Source of the DNA: Lawsonibacter hominis
GTDB lineage: Bacteria > Bacillota > Clostridia > Oscillospirales > Oscillospiraceae
Length of the DNA stretch: 64,000 nucleotides
Reading direction: 5' to 3'
Assembly (NCBI RefSeq): GCF_014287895.1
Contig: NZ_JACOPP010000015.1
Location: 3,782 to 67,781 of the forward strand
Shown here in pieces: positions 51,372 to 59,482 of this stretch. Numbering within the stretch: position 1 is the first letter of the stretch; each line of letters starts with the position of its first letter. A program made the position numbers and the translations under genes. Under the pieces are notes generated by a model. The model saw only the letters and a program-made list of their open reading frames with translations, was not told the origin of the DNA and made no database searches.

Positions 51372-52072
51372 GCGAACAGCGCCTTGGCATTTTAGGCGGC
51401 ATGGGACCCCAGGCCACCCAGGATTTTTACCAGCGCATCCTGGACCGCACCGACGCCGCCTGCGACCAGGAACACCTGCCCACCCTGATCCTCAGCGACA
51501 CCGGTATGCCCGATCGCACCACCGCCATCCTGGGCGGGGATGCGGAGGGCTGCTATCAGCGGCTTTTGGCCGACGCCCGTCTGCTGGAGCGCAGCGGCTG
51601 CACCGTGCTGGCCATCCCCTGCAACACCTCCCATTTTTTTGCCGACCGGCTCCAGAAGGAGCTGGAGGCGCCCCTGATCCACATGCCCCGGGAGACCGTG
51701 GCCGTACTGGCCCGGTCGGGGAAGCGGAAGGTGGGCGTCCTGGCCACCGACGGCACCGTGCAGACCGGGGTCTATCAGAAGGAATGCGCCGCGCAGGGCA
51801 TCCTCGCCGTCGCTCCCCCGCCCGAGGTGCAGAAGCTGGTCATGGGCATCATCTACGATGAGATCAAGCGGGGCGAGAAGGGCAGCCGGGAGAAATTTGC
51901 CGTCATCGACCGCTGGCTGCGCGGCGCCGGGTGCGACAGTGCCATCCTCGCCTGCACGGAGCTGTCCGTCTACCGCACCTATCACAGCCTGCCCGATTAT
52001 TATCTGGACGCCATGGACGTGCTGGCCGAGCGGTGCATCACCGCCTGCGGCTATAAATTGCGCATGGTATAG
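51368..52072 (+). CDS. Aspartate/glutamate racemase family protein
   Basis: A 234-residue cofactor-independent racemase with N-terminal LGILGGMGPQATQDFYQ, first catalytic cysteine C85 in IPCNTSHFF and second C196 in LACTELS. The YgeA/aspartate-racemase subgroup has exactly these signatures. It overlaps the ligase gene by 4 bp (ATGA) and would supply the D-amino acid for it. Confidence 0.88.
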   Translation: MSEQRLGILGGMGPQATQDFYQRILDRTDAACDQEHLPTLILSDTGMPDRTTAILGGDAEGCYQRLLADARLLERSGCTVLAIPCNTSHFFADRLQKELEAPLIHMPRETVAVLARSGKRKVGVLATDGTVQTGVYQKECAAQGILAVAPPPEVQKLVMGIIYDEIKRGEKGSREKFAVIDRWLRGAGCDSAILACTELSVYRTYHSLPDYYLDAMDVLAERCITACGYKLRMV

Positions 52073-52128
52073 GCGCTGCGGCGCCCTCCCCGCCCATGCG
52101 ATCATTCTTTCAACTGGTGGTGACGTAC

Positions 52129-53649
52129 ATGATGGACCGGCCCCGTCTGCCGCTCGGCGGCTATTATCAGCTGCTCCAGCGCCGCGGCCTGCTCTGCGGC
52201 GATTCCCCCCTGGCCGCCGACCTGACCCGCCCCGTGGCTCTGGTGTCCTGCGACTCCAAGCGGGTCATCCCCGGCACGCTCTTTCTCTGCAAGGGCGCGC
52301 GATTCAAAGCGGAATACCTCCGCTCCGCGCTGGAGCAGGGGGCGTTCGCCTACGTCAGCCAAACCCCCTATCCGGACGTTCCCCTGCCCTGCATCCAGGT
52401 CACGGACATCCGGCAGGCCATGGGGCTGCTGGCCGACGCCGCCTACGGCCATCCCTCCGGACAGCTGCGCATCACCGGCATTACCGGTACCAAGGGCAAA
52501 ACCACCACGGCCTATTACCTCAAGTCCATTTTGGATATTTGGCTGGAGGGCCAGGGCCGCCGGGCCAGCGCCCTGCTGTCCACCATCGTCACCGACGACG
52601 GCGTAGAGCGCCGTCCCGCCAAGCTCACCACGCCGGAACCGCTGGACCTGCAGCGCCACCTGTGGAACGCCGCCTCGGCGGAGGCGGACTATTTGACCAT
52701 GGAGGTGTCCAGCCAGGCGCTGAAATACGGCCGGGTCATCGGTGTGGAGCTGGCCTGCGCGGTCTTCCTCAATATCGGGGAGGACCACATCTCCCCGGTG
52801 GAGCACCCTGATCTGGAGGATTATCTGAATTCCAAGCTGCTCATTTTCCGGCAGGCCGCCGCCGCCTGCGTGAATCTGGACAGCGACAAGGCCGACCGCA
52901 TCTGGGCGGCCGCCCGGGCCTGCCCCAGCGTGATCACCTTCTCGCGGAAGTTTCCCTCCGCCGACGTGTACGCCGACCAGATCCGCAAGCAGGGCGGGCG
53001 CATCGTCTTCCGCGTGCGCACCCCCTCTTATGAGCGGGAGCTGGCCATCTCCACGCCGGGGCTGTTCAACGTGGACAACGCCCTGGCCGCCGTGGCGGCG
53101 TGCCAGGTCTACGGCGTCCCGGAGGACGCGGTGGCCGGGGGACTGCTGCGCGCCTTCGTGCCCGGGCGCATGGAGCATTACCAGAGCGCCGACGGGGCCA
53201 TCTCCGTCATCGTAGACTACTCCCACAACGGCATGAGCCTGCGCAACGCCCTCTCCTCCGTGCGCCAGGAATACCCCGGCCGGGAGCTGACGGTGCTCTT
53301 CGGCTGCACCGGCGGCAAGGGCATCGACCGCCGGGAGGGGATGGGCAACGCCGCCGGAGAACTGGCCGACCGGGTCATCCTCACCGAGGACGACCCCGGC
53401 CCCGAGGCGGTGGAGGCGATCTGCGCCGATATCGGGGTGTTTTTACAGCGTCATGGGAAGGCGTACACCGTGGTGCCCAACCGGGAGCAGGCGGTGGAGC
53501 AGGCTATCCTGGGCGCCCGGCGGCCCGCCGTGGTTCTGCTGGCGGGCAAGGGCTGCGAGACCCAGCAAAAGCGCAAAAGCGGCCCCGAGCCCTGCATCCC
53601 GGACGGGGAGCTGGCCCGGCGGACGCTGGAGCGGTACGACGGGCGATGA
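52129..53649 (+). CDS. murE: MurE-like UDP-MurNAc-tripeptide synthetase
   Basis: A 506-residue Mur ligase. N-terminal UDP-binding domain (RPVALVSCDSKRVIPGTLFLCKG in part), P-loop GITGTKGKTTT from about residue 117, conserved MEVSSQAL, and a C-terminal domain with VDYSHNGMS and LTEDDPGPE. The last motif differs from the DNPR that marks diaminopimelate-specific MurE, so the substrate may be another third-position amino acid such as lysine. A second MurE elsewhere cannot be excluded. Start ATG 52129 chosen; an ATG at 52096 is possible. Confidence 0.85.
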   Translation: MMDRPRLPLGGYYQLLQRRGLLCGDSPLAADLTRPVALVSCDSKRVIPGTLFLCKGARFKAEYLRSALEQGAFAYVSQTPYPDVPLPCIQVTDIRQAMGLLADAAYGHPSGQLRITGITGTKGKTTTAYYLKSILDIWLEGQGRRASALLSTIVTDDGVERRPAKLTTPEPLDLQRHLWNAASAEADYLTMEVSSQALKYGRVIGVELACAVFLNIGEDHISPVEHPDLEDYLNSKLLIFRQAAAACVNLDSDKADRIWAAARACPSVITFSRKFPSADVYADQIRKQGGRIVFRVRTPSYERELAISTPGLFNVDNALAAVAACQVYGVPEDAVAGGLLRAFVPGRMEHYQSADGAISVIVDYSHNGMSLRNALSSVRQEYPGRELTVLFGCTGGKGIDRREGMGNAAGELADRVILTEDDPGPEAVEAICADIGVFLQRHGKAYTVVPNREQAVEQAILGARRPAVVLLAGKGCETQQKRKSGPEPCIPDGELARRTLERYDGR

Positions 53650-54473
53650 CCGCTCTGGACCAGGCCTTTCGCGCCGCCGGAGCCGCCGCCTGGGGCGGCG
53701 TGGCCTATGACCGCCTTACTCCGGAAATGACCCGGGAGGATCAGGAAAAGGTCCGCGCCCAATGTCCCCAGCCCAGGACGGTGCTGGTGGCCGCGTTCCC
53801 CTATTACGCCGGAGACCGGCCCGGTAATCTGTCTCTGTATGCCCGGGGGGAGGATTATCACCGCGCCCTCGCCCGCAGGCTGAATACGGTTTGTGATTTT
53901 TTATCTCGCCAATACCCGATGGAATCCTTTCTGCCCGCCGCCGACAACTCCCCCCTGCCGGAGCGGGAGGCCGCCCGGCTGGCCGGGCTGGGCAAGGTGG
54001 GCCGCCACGGGCTGCTTATCCTGCCCCCTTACGGCTCCTTCCTGTTTTTGGGGACCATCCTCACCGGCGCTGCGCTGGCGCTGCCGGAGCGGGAGGCCGC
54101 GCCCGCCTGCGAGGACTGCGGCCGCTGCGCCGCCGCCTGCCCGGTGGGCGCGCTGGGACCCGGCGGCGCAGACCGGGAGCGCTGTCTCTCTCAGCTGACC
54201 CAGCAGAAGCGCCTGACGGACGAGGAGGCGGCCCTGGTGGCCGCGCACCCCTATGTCTGGGGCTGCGATTTGTGCCAGCGCGCCTGTCCATACAATCACC
54301 ACGCCGCCCGATCGCCCCTGCCGGAGTTCCGGGAGGATCTGATCGACCGTCTCACCCCCGCTGATCTGGACGGCCTGAGCAACCGGAGCTTCCAGTCCAA
54401 ATACGGCACGCGGGCCTTCGCCTGGCGGGGCCCGGGCCCGCTGCGGCGCAACCTGGAGCTGCAGCAGGAATAA
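53646..54473 (+). CDS. QueG-like 4Fe-4S protein (epoxyqueuosine reductase family)
   Basis: A 275-residue protein sharing ATGA overlap with the MurE-like gene. N-terminal DUF1730 region, then ferredoxin-like cluster C155-x2-C158-x2-C161-x3-C165 (CEDCGRCAAACP), a further Cys in RERC, and C207, C210, C214 (CDLCQRACPYN), the eight-Cys layout of QueG. It is shorter than E. coli QueG and lacks the C-terminal HEAT repeats. QueG reduces epoxyqueuosine in tRNA using cobalamin; whether this paralogue does so is uncertain because it sits in a cell-wall operon. Confidence 0.75.
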   Translation: MTALDQAFRAAGAAAWGGVAYDRLTPEMTREDQEKVRAQCPQPRTVLVAAFPYYAGDRPGNLSLYARGEDYHRALARRLNTVCDFLSRQYPMESFLPAADNSPLPEREAARLAGLGKVGRHGLLILPPYGSFLFLGTILTGAALALPEREAAPACEDCGRCAAACPVGALGPGGADRERCLSQLTQQKRLTDEEAALVAAHPYVWGCDLCQRACPYNHHAARSPLPEFREDLIDRLTPADLDGLSNRSFQSKYGTRAFAWRGPGPLRRNLELQQE

Positions 54474-54527
54474 AACCGCCGTTTCAGGCCCAAACTATCG
54501 GTATCGTTTGGACAGAAAGGCGGTTTT
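54472..54527 (+). promoter_or_regulatory. Nested hairpin between the QueG-like and CBS genes
   Basis: AAAACCGCC (54472-54480) pairs with GGCGGTTTT (54519-54527), and inside it CCAAAC (54490-54495) pairs with GTTTGG (54506-54511). The left arm begins in the upstream stop codon and the right arm covers the ribosome-site region of the CBS gene. It can act as terminator (GGCGGTTTTT) or occlude translation. Confidence 0.5.
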
Positions 54528-54530
54528 TCC

Positions 54531-54965
54531 ATGCAAGTACGCGATCTGATGAACCCCAGCGTGGTCTCCATCACACCCGGCGAGTCGGCTTCCCTGGCCG
54601 CGCGGCTGCTGTCCCGGCATAATCTGGGCTCCCTGCCCGTCTGCGGGGAGGACGGCGGCCTGCGCGGCATCGTCACCGACCGGGATATCGTCCTGCGCTG
54701 CGTGGCGGCGGAGGAGGACCCGGCCCAGACCCCCGTCAAGGACATCATGAGCCGCAACTGCGCAGTGGTCTCCCCCGACGACGACGCAAGGGAGGCCACC
54801 CGGCTCATGGCCGCCCGACAGGTGCGCCGGCTGCCGGTGCTGGAGGACGGCAGAGTGGTGGGCATGGTCTCCCTGGGGGACCTGGCCCGCAGCCACCGCT
54901 GCGACATGGAGGCCAGCAAGGCCCTGTCTGAAATTTCAGAGAACGTAAAAAAAGTCTACCCCTGA
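54531..54965 (+). CDS. CBS-domain pair protein
   Basis: A 144-residue cytoplasmic protein consisting of two CBS motifs (VRDLMNPSVVSITPGESASL; VKDIMSRNCAVVSPDDDARE) and a short C-terminal helix. CBS pairs bind adenine nucleotides and act as energy or redox sensors. No catalytic partner is fused, so it probably regulates another protein. The start is overlapped by an RNA hairpin. A terminator follows. Confidence 0.9.
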   Translation: MQVRDLMNPSVVSITPGESASLAARLLSRHNLGSLPVCGEDGGLRGIVTDRDIVLRCVAAEEDPAQTPVKDIMSRNCAVVSPDDDAREATRLMAARQVRRLPVLEDGRVVGMVSLGDLARSHRCDMEASKALSEISENVKKVYP

Positions 54966-54973
54966 CAAAGCCA

Positions 54974-55000
54974 AAGGCCCGCGGCAGTGCCGCGGGCCTT
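54974..55000. terminator. Bidirectional terminator between CBS and flavoprotein genes
   Basis: A 12-bp stem AAGGCCCGCGGC and complement, loop AGT. Confidence 0.85.
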
Positions 55001-55005
55001 GTCTG

Positions 55006-56409
55006 TTATCCCTGCTCGGACAACCTCCGGGCAATGACCCGGGCTACCTTGACGCCGGAGGCGCCGGCCTGGGCCAGCCCGCGGGTGACCCCCGCTCCGT
55101 CCCCTGCGGCAAAGAAGCCGGGCAGAGCGGTCTCCAGCTCCCCGGACAGGGCCAGGCGGGCAGAGTAGAATTTGACCTCCGCGCCGTAGAGCAGCGTATC
55201 GTAATTGGCCGTGCCGGGGGCCAGCTTGTCCAGCTGATAGATCATCTCGATGATATCGTCCAGCTGCCGCTTGGGCAGGGCCAGGGACAAATCCCCCGGC
55301 ACTGCGGCGGTAAGGGTGGGACGTACAAACGACTTGCTCATGCGGTGCTCGTTGGTGCGGATACCGCTGACCAGGTCCCCGAAGCGCTGCACCAGCACGC
55401 CGCCGGCCAGCATGTTGGACAAAGAGGCGATATGCTTGCCGTAGCGGTAGGGCTCGTTGAAGGGCTGGGTAAAGCGGTTGGATACCAGCAGAGCAAAATT
55501 GGTGTTTTCGCTCTGCAGGGCAGGGTCGGAGTAGGAGTGGCCGTTGACGGTGTTGATGCCCTCCACGTTCTCGGCCACCACATGGCCGTAGGGGTTCATG
55601 CAGAAGGTGCGCACCTGGTCGCCGTACTGCTTGGTGCGGTAGACCAGCTTGGACTCATACACCACGTCGGTGATGTGCTCGAAGACCTTTGCGGGCAGCT
55701 CCACCCGCACGCCGATGTCCACCTGGTTGTTGATCAGCTCCAGACCCAGGCCCTTGCACTGGTTGGAGAACCACTCCGCCCCGGAGCGTCCGGGCGCGGC
55801 GATGAGCCAGCGGCAGTCCACCGGCTCCCCCCGATCGGTGCCCAGACGGTAGCCCTCCGTCCCCAGGACCTCGATAGAGGCCACGCTGGTGCGGAAGCGG
55901 TACTCCACGTGCTCCCGCACGGTCTCGTAGATGCTCTGGAGGATCTTCAGGTTGTTCTCCGTGCCCAGGTGCTTGCACCGGGCCTGGAGCAGGTGCAGGT
56001 CAAACTCCAGCGCTTTTTTCTCCAGGGCGCGGGCGGCGGGGGTATCGGTGGAAAAAACCTGGTCGGTCGCGCCGTGGCGCACGTTGATGGAATCCACATA
56101 GTCGATCAGATCCATGACCTCTTTGGCGTCCATAAAATCGGTGAGCCAGCCGCCGAACGCGGTGGTGAAATTATATTTCCCGTCGGAGAAAGCCCCCGCC
56201 CCGCCGAAGCCGCACATGGTATCGCAGATCTTGCAGTGGATGCACTCCTTCACCTTGCCTGCCACGATGGGGCAGCTGCGGGTATAGATATCGGAGCCCT
56301 GATCCAGGGTGACCACTTTCAGGGAGGGGCACAGGCGCATCAGCTCATAGCCCGCGAAGATCCCGGCCTCACCGCAGCCGATGATGGCGACGTCATAGCG
56401 TGTACTCAT
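55006..56409 (-). CDS. FAD-dependent oxidoreductase with conserved cysteine motif
   Basis: A 467-residue flavoprotein. Rossmann dinucleotide fold at the N-terminus (DVAIIGCGEAGIFAGYEL), a four-cysteine stretch CIHCKICDTMCGFGGAG around residues 58-74 that could bind a cluster or participate in redox chemistry, and a C-terminal FAD signature GFFAAGDGAGVTRGLAQA. It resembles the FAD-dependent dehydrogenases related to BaiN/HI0933 and the electron-bifurcation flavoproteins. Substrate unknown. Expressed from its own extended -10 promoter. Confidence 0.75.
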   Translation of the reverse strand: MSTRYDVAIIGCGEAGIFAGYELMRLCPSLKVVTLDQGSDIYTRSCPIVAGKVKECIHCKICDTMCGFGGAGAFSDGKYNFTTAFGGWLTDFMDAKEVMDLIDYVDSINVRHGATDQVFSTDTPAARALEKKALEFDLHLLQARCKHLGTENNLKILQSIYETVREHVEYRFRTSVASIEVLGTEGYRLGTDRGEPVDCRWLIAAPGRSGAEWFSNQCKGLGLELINNQVDIGVRVELPAKVFEHITDVVYESKLVYRTKQYGDQVRTFCMNPYGHVVAENVEGINTVNGHSYSDPALQSENTNFALLVSNRFTQPFNEPYRYGKHIASLSNMLAGGVLVQRFGDLVSGIRTNEHRMSKSFVRPTLTAAVPGDLSLALPKRQLDDIIEMIYQLDKLAPGTANYDTLLYGAEVKFYSARLALSGELETALPGFFAAGDGAGVTRGLAQAGASGVKVARVIARRLSEQG

Positions 56410-56432
56410 GTGCGATCTCTCACTTTACCATA

Positions 56433-56465
56433 AAATAGGGCCCAAAGATGCCCTATTTATTATAC
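56433..56465 (-). promoter_or_regulatory. Extended -10 promoter and 5' hairpin of the flavoprotein gene
   Basis: On the minus strand TGGTATAAT (56465-56457) forms an extended -10; a 9-bp hairpin AAATAGGGC/GCCCTATTT (56433-56458) lies at the transcript start. It could be an attenuator or simply a stabilising 5' stem. Confidence 0.45.
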
Positions 56466-56624
56466 CACAGCTGTCAACCGCTCCATCTGCGCCCCCGCCT
56501 GCTCCCGCTGCCCGCCCTGCGCGCGGGGCGAAAATCGTCCCGTGCGGAGCGGCGGACGCGGCCCTCCCGGCGCAGACGCCCGCGCTGCCGCCCGCTGCTG
56601 TTTCTGCCGCCGGAGAACCCGCCG

Positions 56625-57641
56625 TCACCCAGCGGGGGAATAGCGCCCCAGCTCAATGCCGGTATAGTACCATTTCAGGATCTCTTCATAGGTCTTTCCC
56701 TGCCGTGCCAGGGCGTTGGCCCCATATTGGCTCATCCCCACCCCGTGGCCGTAGCCGGTGACGGAGAAGGTGACCGCGCTTTCGTCCGCGGTGACAGTGA
56801 AGTTGGCCGAGCGCAGAGAAAACAGCTCCCGCAGGGCGCTCCCCGTCACGGCTGCGCCGCCTACCGTCACGCTGGACACGCCCCCGGCGGAATTGCGGAC
56901 GGTCTCCCCAAACCACCCGGAGGGCGGACCGGACAGGTCGGCCTGCGGAACCTTCGCCAGCAGCGTGCGTTTGAACTCCTCCACCGGCACCGACGCCGTG
57001 CTGTGGTAGTTGGGCACCTCCTCCCCCTCCGGGCTGTCCACCCCGGACAGGTAGGGCACGGCGTTGCCCCAGACCTCCACCGCGTCCACCGTGCGCCCGG
57101 CGGCAGAGGAAAAGAAGACCGCCTGGATGGGCGCGCCGTCGTACAGGGCCGCCACGCCGTCGGTATCCGCCACGGCGGCGCTGATCTTGGCGGTATAGAC
57201 CTGGGCGTTTTCTCCCCAGTTCTCCGCCGCCTGGTCCGGTTCGATATAGGCCTGGCAGCAGTTGATGTCGGTACACACGTCGGCGTCGGGATGGTTTTGT
57301 ACCGTGCGCCCCATCTTGGCCAGGGTGTAGGTGCGGGCGGCCACCGTCTGCGCCTTGAGAGCCTCGGGTTCGAAGGAAGCCGGCATTTCAGCGGCCACCA
57401 CCCGCCACAGGTATTTGTCCAGCGGGAGCGTGAGCACCTCGCCGTCCCCTATCGAGACCCGGACCGTGACCGCTGCGTCCTCGGAGCGCGCGGGCGTGAC
57501 CACCGTGCGGTCGATGGGCAGCTCGCCGGTGGGGACGGCGCCCTCCTGCGCCGTCCCCGGCCCGTCCTGCCGCACCAGCAGCAGCGGCAGCAGGAACAAC
57601 AGCAGCAGCAGCGCCAGAGCCGTGGCCACGACCTGTTTCAT
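56625..57641 (-). CDS. spoIID: Sporulation/cell-wall lytic protein SpoIID (LytB domain)
   Basis: A 338-residue protein with one N-terminal transmembrane helix (residues 5-24) and a SpoIID/LytB domain (LPLDKYLWRVVAAEMPASFE, ALKAQTVAARTYTL, GYGHGVGMSQYGA). SpoIID is a lytic transglycosylase that degrades septal peptidoglycan during engulfment. ATG 57641 has GGAGG at 8 bases; ATG 57647 is too close to it. Confidence 0.88.
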   Translation of the reverse strand: MKQVVATALALLLLLFLLPLLLVRQDGPGTAQEGAVPTGELPIDRTVVTPARSEDAAVTVRVSIGDGEVLTLPLDKYLWRVVAAEMPASFEPEALKAQTVAARTYTLAKMGRTVQNHPDADVCTDINCCQAYIEPDQAAENWGENAQVYTAKISAAVADTDGVAALYDGAPIQAVFFSSAAGRTVDAVEVWGNAVPYLSGVDSPEGEEVPNYHSTASVPVEEFKRTLLAKVPQADLSGPPSGWFGETVRNSAGGVSSVTVGGAAVTGSALRELFSLRSANFTVTADESAVTFSVTGYGHGVGMSQYGANALARQGKTYEEILKWYYTGIELGRYSPAG

Positions 57642-57765
57642 ATCCATTCCCTCCGTCCGTCCTTTGCAAGTTTCCAGCCTTCTTATTTCACTTTTGCTTT
57701 TTCGCTTTATTCGTCTAAACCAAAAGGCGCTCCACCGGAAGCTTGGGATTTGTCTTCCCTCCCCA

Positions 57766-57794
57766 TTGACGGCGCGGCAAAAAAAGGATACAAT
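57766..57794 (+). promoter_or_regulatory. Promoter of the citrate synthase gene
   Basis: TTGACG, 17 bp, TACAAT, 36 bp upstream of the ATG. Confidence 0.7.
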
Positions 57795-57830
57795 AGACCG
57801 CAACAAAGATGGGCAAAGGAGCGTCACAGC

Positions 57831-59198
57831 ATGCAGAATGAGGACAAGGAGATTGCGAAGGGCTTTATCGAAAGTCTATGCGGAGAATACCGCAGACATA
57901 ACTACATCGACCCGGCCTTTTATGAGACCTATAACGTAAAACGCGGCCTGCGCAACGCCGACGGGACCGGCGTCATGGCCGGTGTGACCCAGATCGGCAA
58001 CGTGCTGGGCTACTATGTCCAGGACGGCGAGCGGGTCCCCATGCCCGGCAAGCTGGTCTACCGGGGGATCGACGTGGAGGAGCTGATCGACGGTTTTATG
58101 AGCGAGGGCCGGTTCGGCTTTGAAGAGACCGCCTATCTGCTGCTGATGGGCTCCCTGCCCACCCGCGGGCAGCTGTCCGCCTTTCAGCAGCTTTTGTCCG
58201 ACCACCGCTCGTTGCCCCGGATGTTTACCGAGGATATGATCCTCAAGGCCCCCAGCCCCGACGTGATGAACAAACTGGCCCGCTCGGTGCTGGCTCTGTA
58301 TTCCTATGACGACGACCCGGACGACATGTCTCTGCCCAATCAGCTGCGCCAGGCCGTGCAGCTCATCGCCCGGGTGCCCGTCATCGTGGCCCACGCCTTC
58401 GCGGTGAAGCGGCACTACTACGACAATGAATCGCTTTACCTCCACCGGCCTCAGGAGGGCCTGAGCGTGGCGGAGAACTTCCTCTACTCGGTCCGGCACG
58501 ACAACCGGTACACCGACCAGGAGGCCAAGCTGCTGGACCTGTGCCTGGTGCTGCACGCCGAGCACGGCGGCGGCAACAACTCCGCCTTCGCCTGCCGGGT
58601 GCTCTCCTCCTCGGGTACCGACACCTATTCCGCCATTGCCGCCGCCGTAGGCTCCCTCAAGGGCCCCCGCCACGGCGGCGCCAACAAAAAGGTCATGGAG
58701 ATGTTCTCCCACATCCAGGAGAACGTGCACGACTGGAAGGACGACGACGAGGTGCGCGCCTACCTGGGCGCCCTGCTGCGGAAGGAGGCGGGAGACCGCT
58801 CTGGGCTCATCTACGGGATGGGACACGCCATCTACACCCTCTCCGACCCCCGGGCCGTCATCCTTAAGCGGTTTGCCAAGAAGCTTGCCGCCACCAAGGG
58901 GATGCTGGACGAGTTCGAGCTTTACGAGAGCGTGGAGCGGCTCACCCCGGAGGTGCTCCTCTCCGTCAAGGGCGAGGACAAGGTGGTCTGCGCCAACGTG
59001 GACCTGTTCTCCGGCATGGTCTACAAGATGATGGGCATCCCGCAGGAGCTGTACACCCCCCTCTTTGCCGTGGCCCGCATGGTAGGCTGGTGCGCCCACC
59101 GGATCGAGGAAGTCTATCAGCCCGGCAACCGGATTATCCGCCCGGCCTACAAGGCCGTGGCCCCCATGCGCACGTTTATCCCCCTGGATCAGCGGTAA
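57831..59198 (+). CDS. Citrate synthase (citrate/2-methylcitrate synthase family)
   Basis: A 455-residue enzyme condensing acetyl-CoA with oxaloacetate. Family signatures: KLVYRGIDVEELI, HAEHGGGNNSAF with the catalytic His, GLIYGMGHAIYT with the second His, and NVDLFSG with the catalytic Asp. Anaerobic Clostridia use it for glutamate precursor synthesis. ATG 57831 with AAAGGAG; the much longer upstream frame is not coding. Divergent from spoIID. Confidence 0.93.
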   Translation: MQNEDKEIAKGFIESLCGEYRRHNYIDPAFYETYNVKRGLRNADGTGVMAGVTQIGNVLGYYVQDGERVPMPGKLVYRGIDVEELIDGFMSEGRFGFEETAYLLLMGSLPTRGQLSAFQQLLSDHRSLPRMFTEDMILKAPSPDVMNKLARSVLALYSYDDDPDDMSLPNQLRQAVQLIARVPVIVAHAFAVKRHYYDNESLYLHRPQEGLSVAENFLYSVRHDNRYTDQEAKLLDLCLVLHAEHGGGNNSAFACRVLSSSGTDTYSAIAAAVGSLKGPRHGGANKKVMEMFSHIQENVHDWKDDDEVRAYLGALLRKEAGDRSGLIYGMGHAIYTLSDPRAVILKRFAKKLAATKGMLDEFELYESVERLTPEVLLSVKGEDKVVCANVDLFSGMVYKMMGIPQELYTPLFAVARMVGWCAHRIEEVYQPGNRIIRPAYKAVAPMRTFIPLDQR

Positions 59199-59213
59199 AA
59201 AGCGCGTAAAAGC

Positions 59214-59247
59214 GGCGCGGCCCCGACCTGAGTCGGGGCCGCGCCTT
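59214..59247 (+). terminator. Terminator of citrate synthase
   Basis: A perfect 14-bp stem GGCGCGGCCCCGAC and complement with loop CTGA, followed by TT. Confidence 0.85.
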
Positions 59248-59470
59248 AGCTTGTTAAAAAAGGCCTTTTTCGACCGAGGGATGCATGACGGACAGGGCTC
59301 GATCCCTGCAGAAAAGTCGCCCAGTCCGTCCTGAGAGGTGTCATTCCCGACGCGCATCCCCAGAGGGCCCTCCGGAGAACTCGGAGCGCAACCGCCCGCA
59401 GGGCCGCTCTCGCTGCGGGAATGGCGGCGGCCGCGGAACGCTCCTTGCGGGTGAACGCTGCGGGGCCTCT
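59246..59470. repeat. Structured intergenic repeat, copy 2
   Basis: Fills the gap between citrate synthase and the GNAT gene. It shares with copy 1 (14173-14450) the left-end sequence TTAGCTTGTT (opposite strand in copy 1), the loop CTCGAT-N2-CT-GC-GAAAAGTCG, the block GTGTCATT and the 17-mer TCGGAGCGCAACCGCCC. The first stem here is GACGGAC/GTCCGTC (59287-59293 with 59324-59330), different from copy 1 but still paired around the conserved loop. Confidence 0.7.
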
Positions 59471-59482
59471 GCGCCGCACGGC

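Noticed and set aside
57600..57625. Short CAG/CGG-like triplet run in the spoIID gene as a microsatellite
   Set aside because: It encodes the leucine-rich transmembrane helix of SpoIID, so codon bias explains it.
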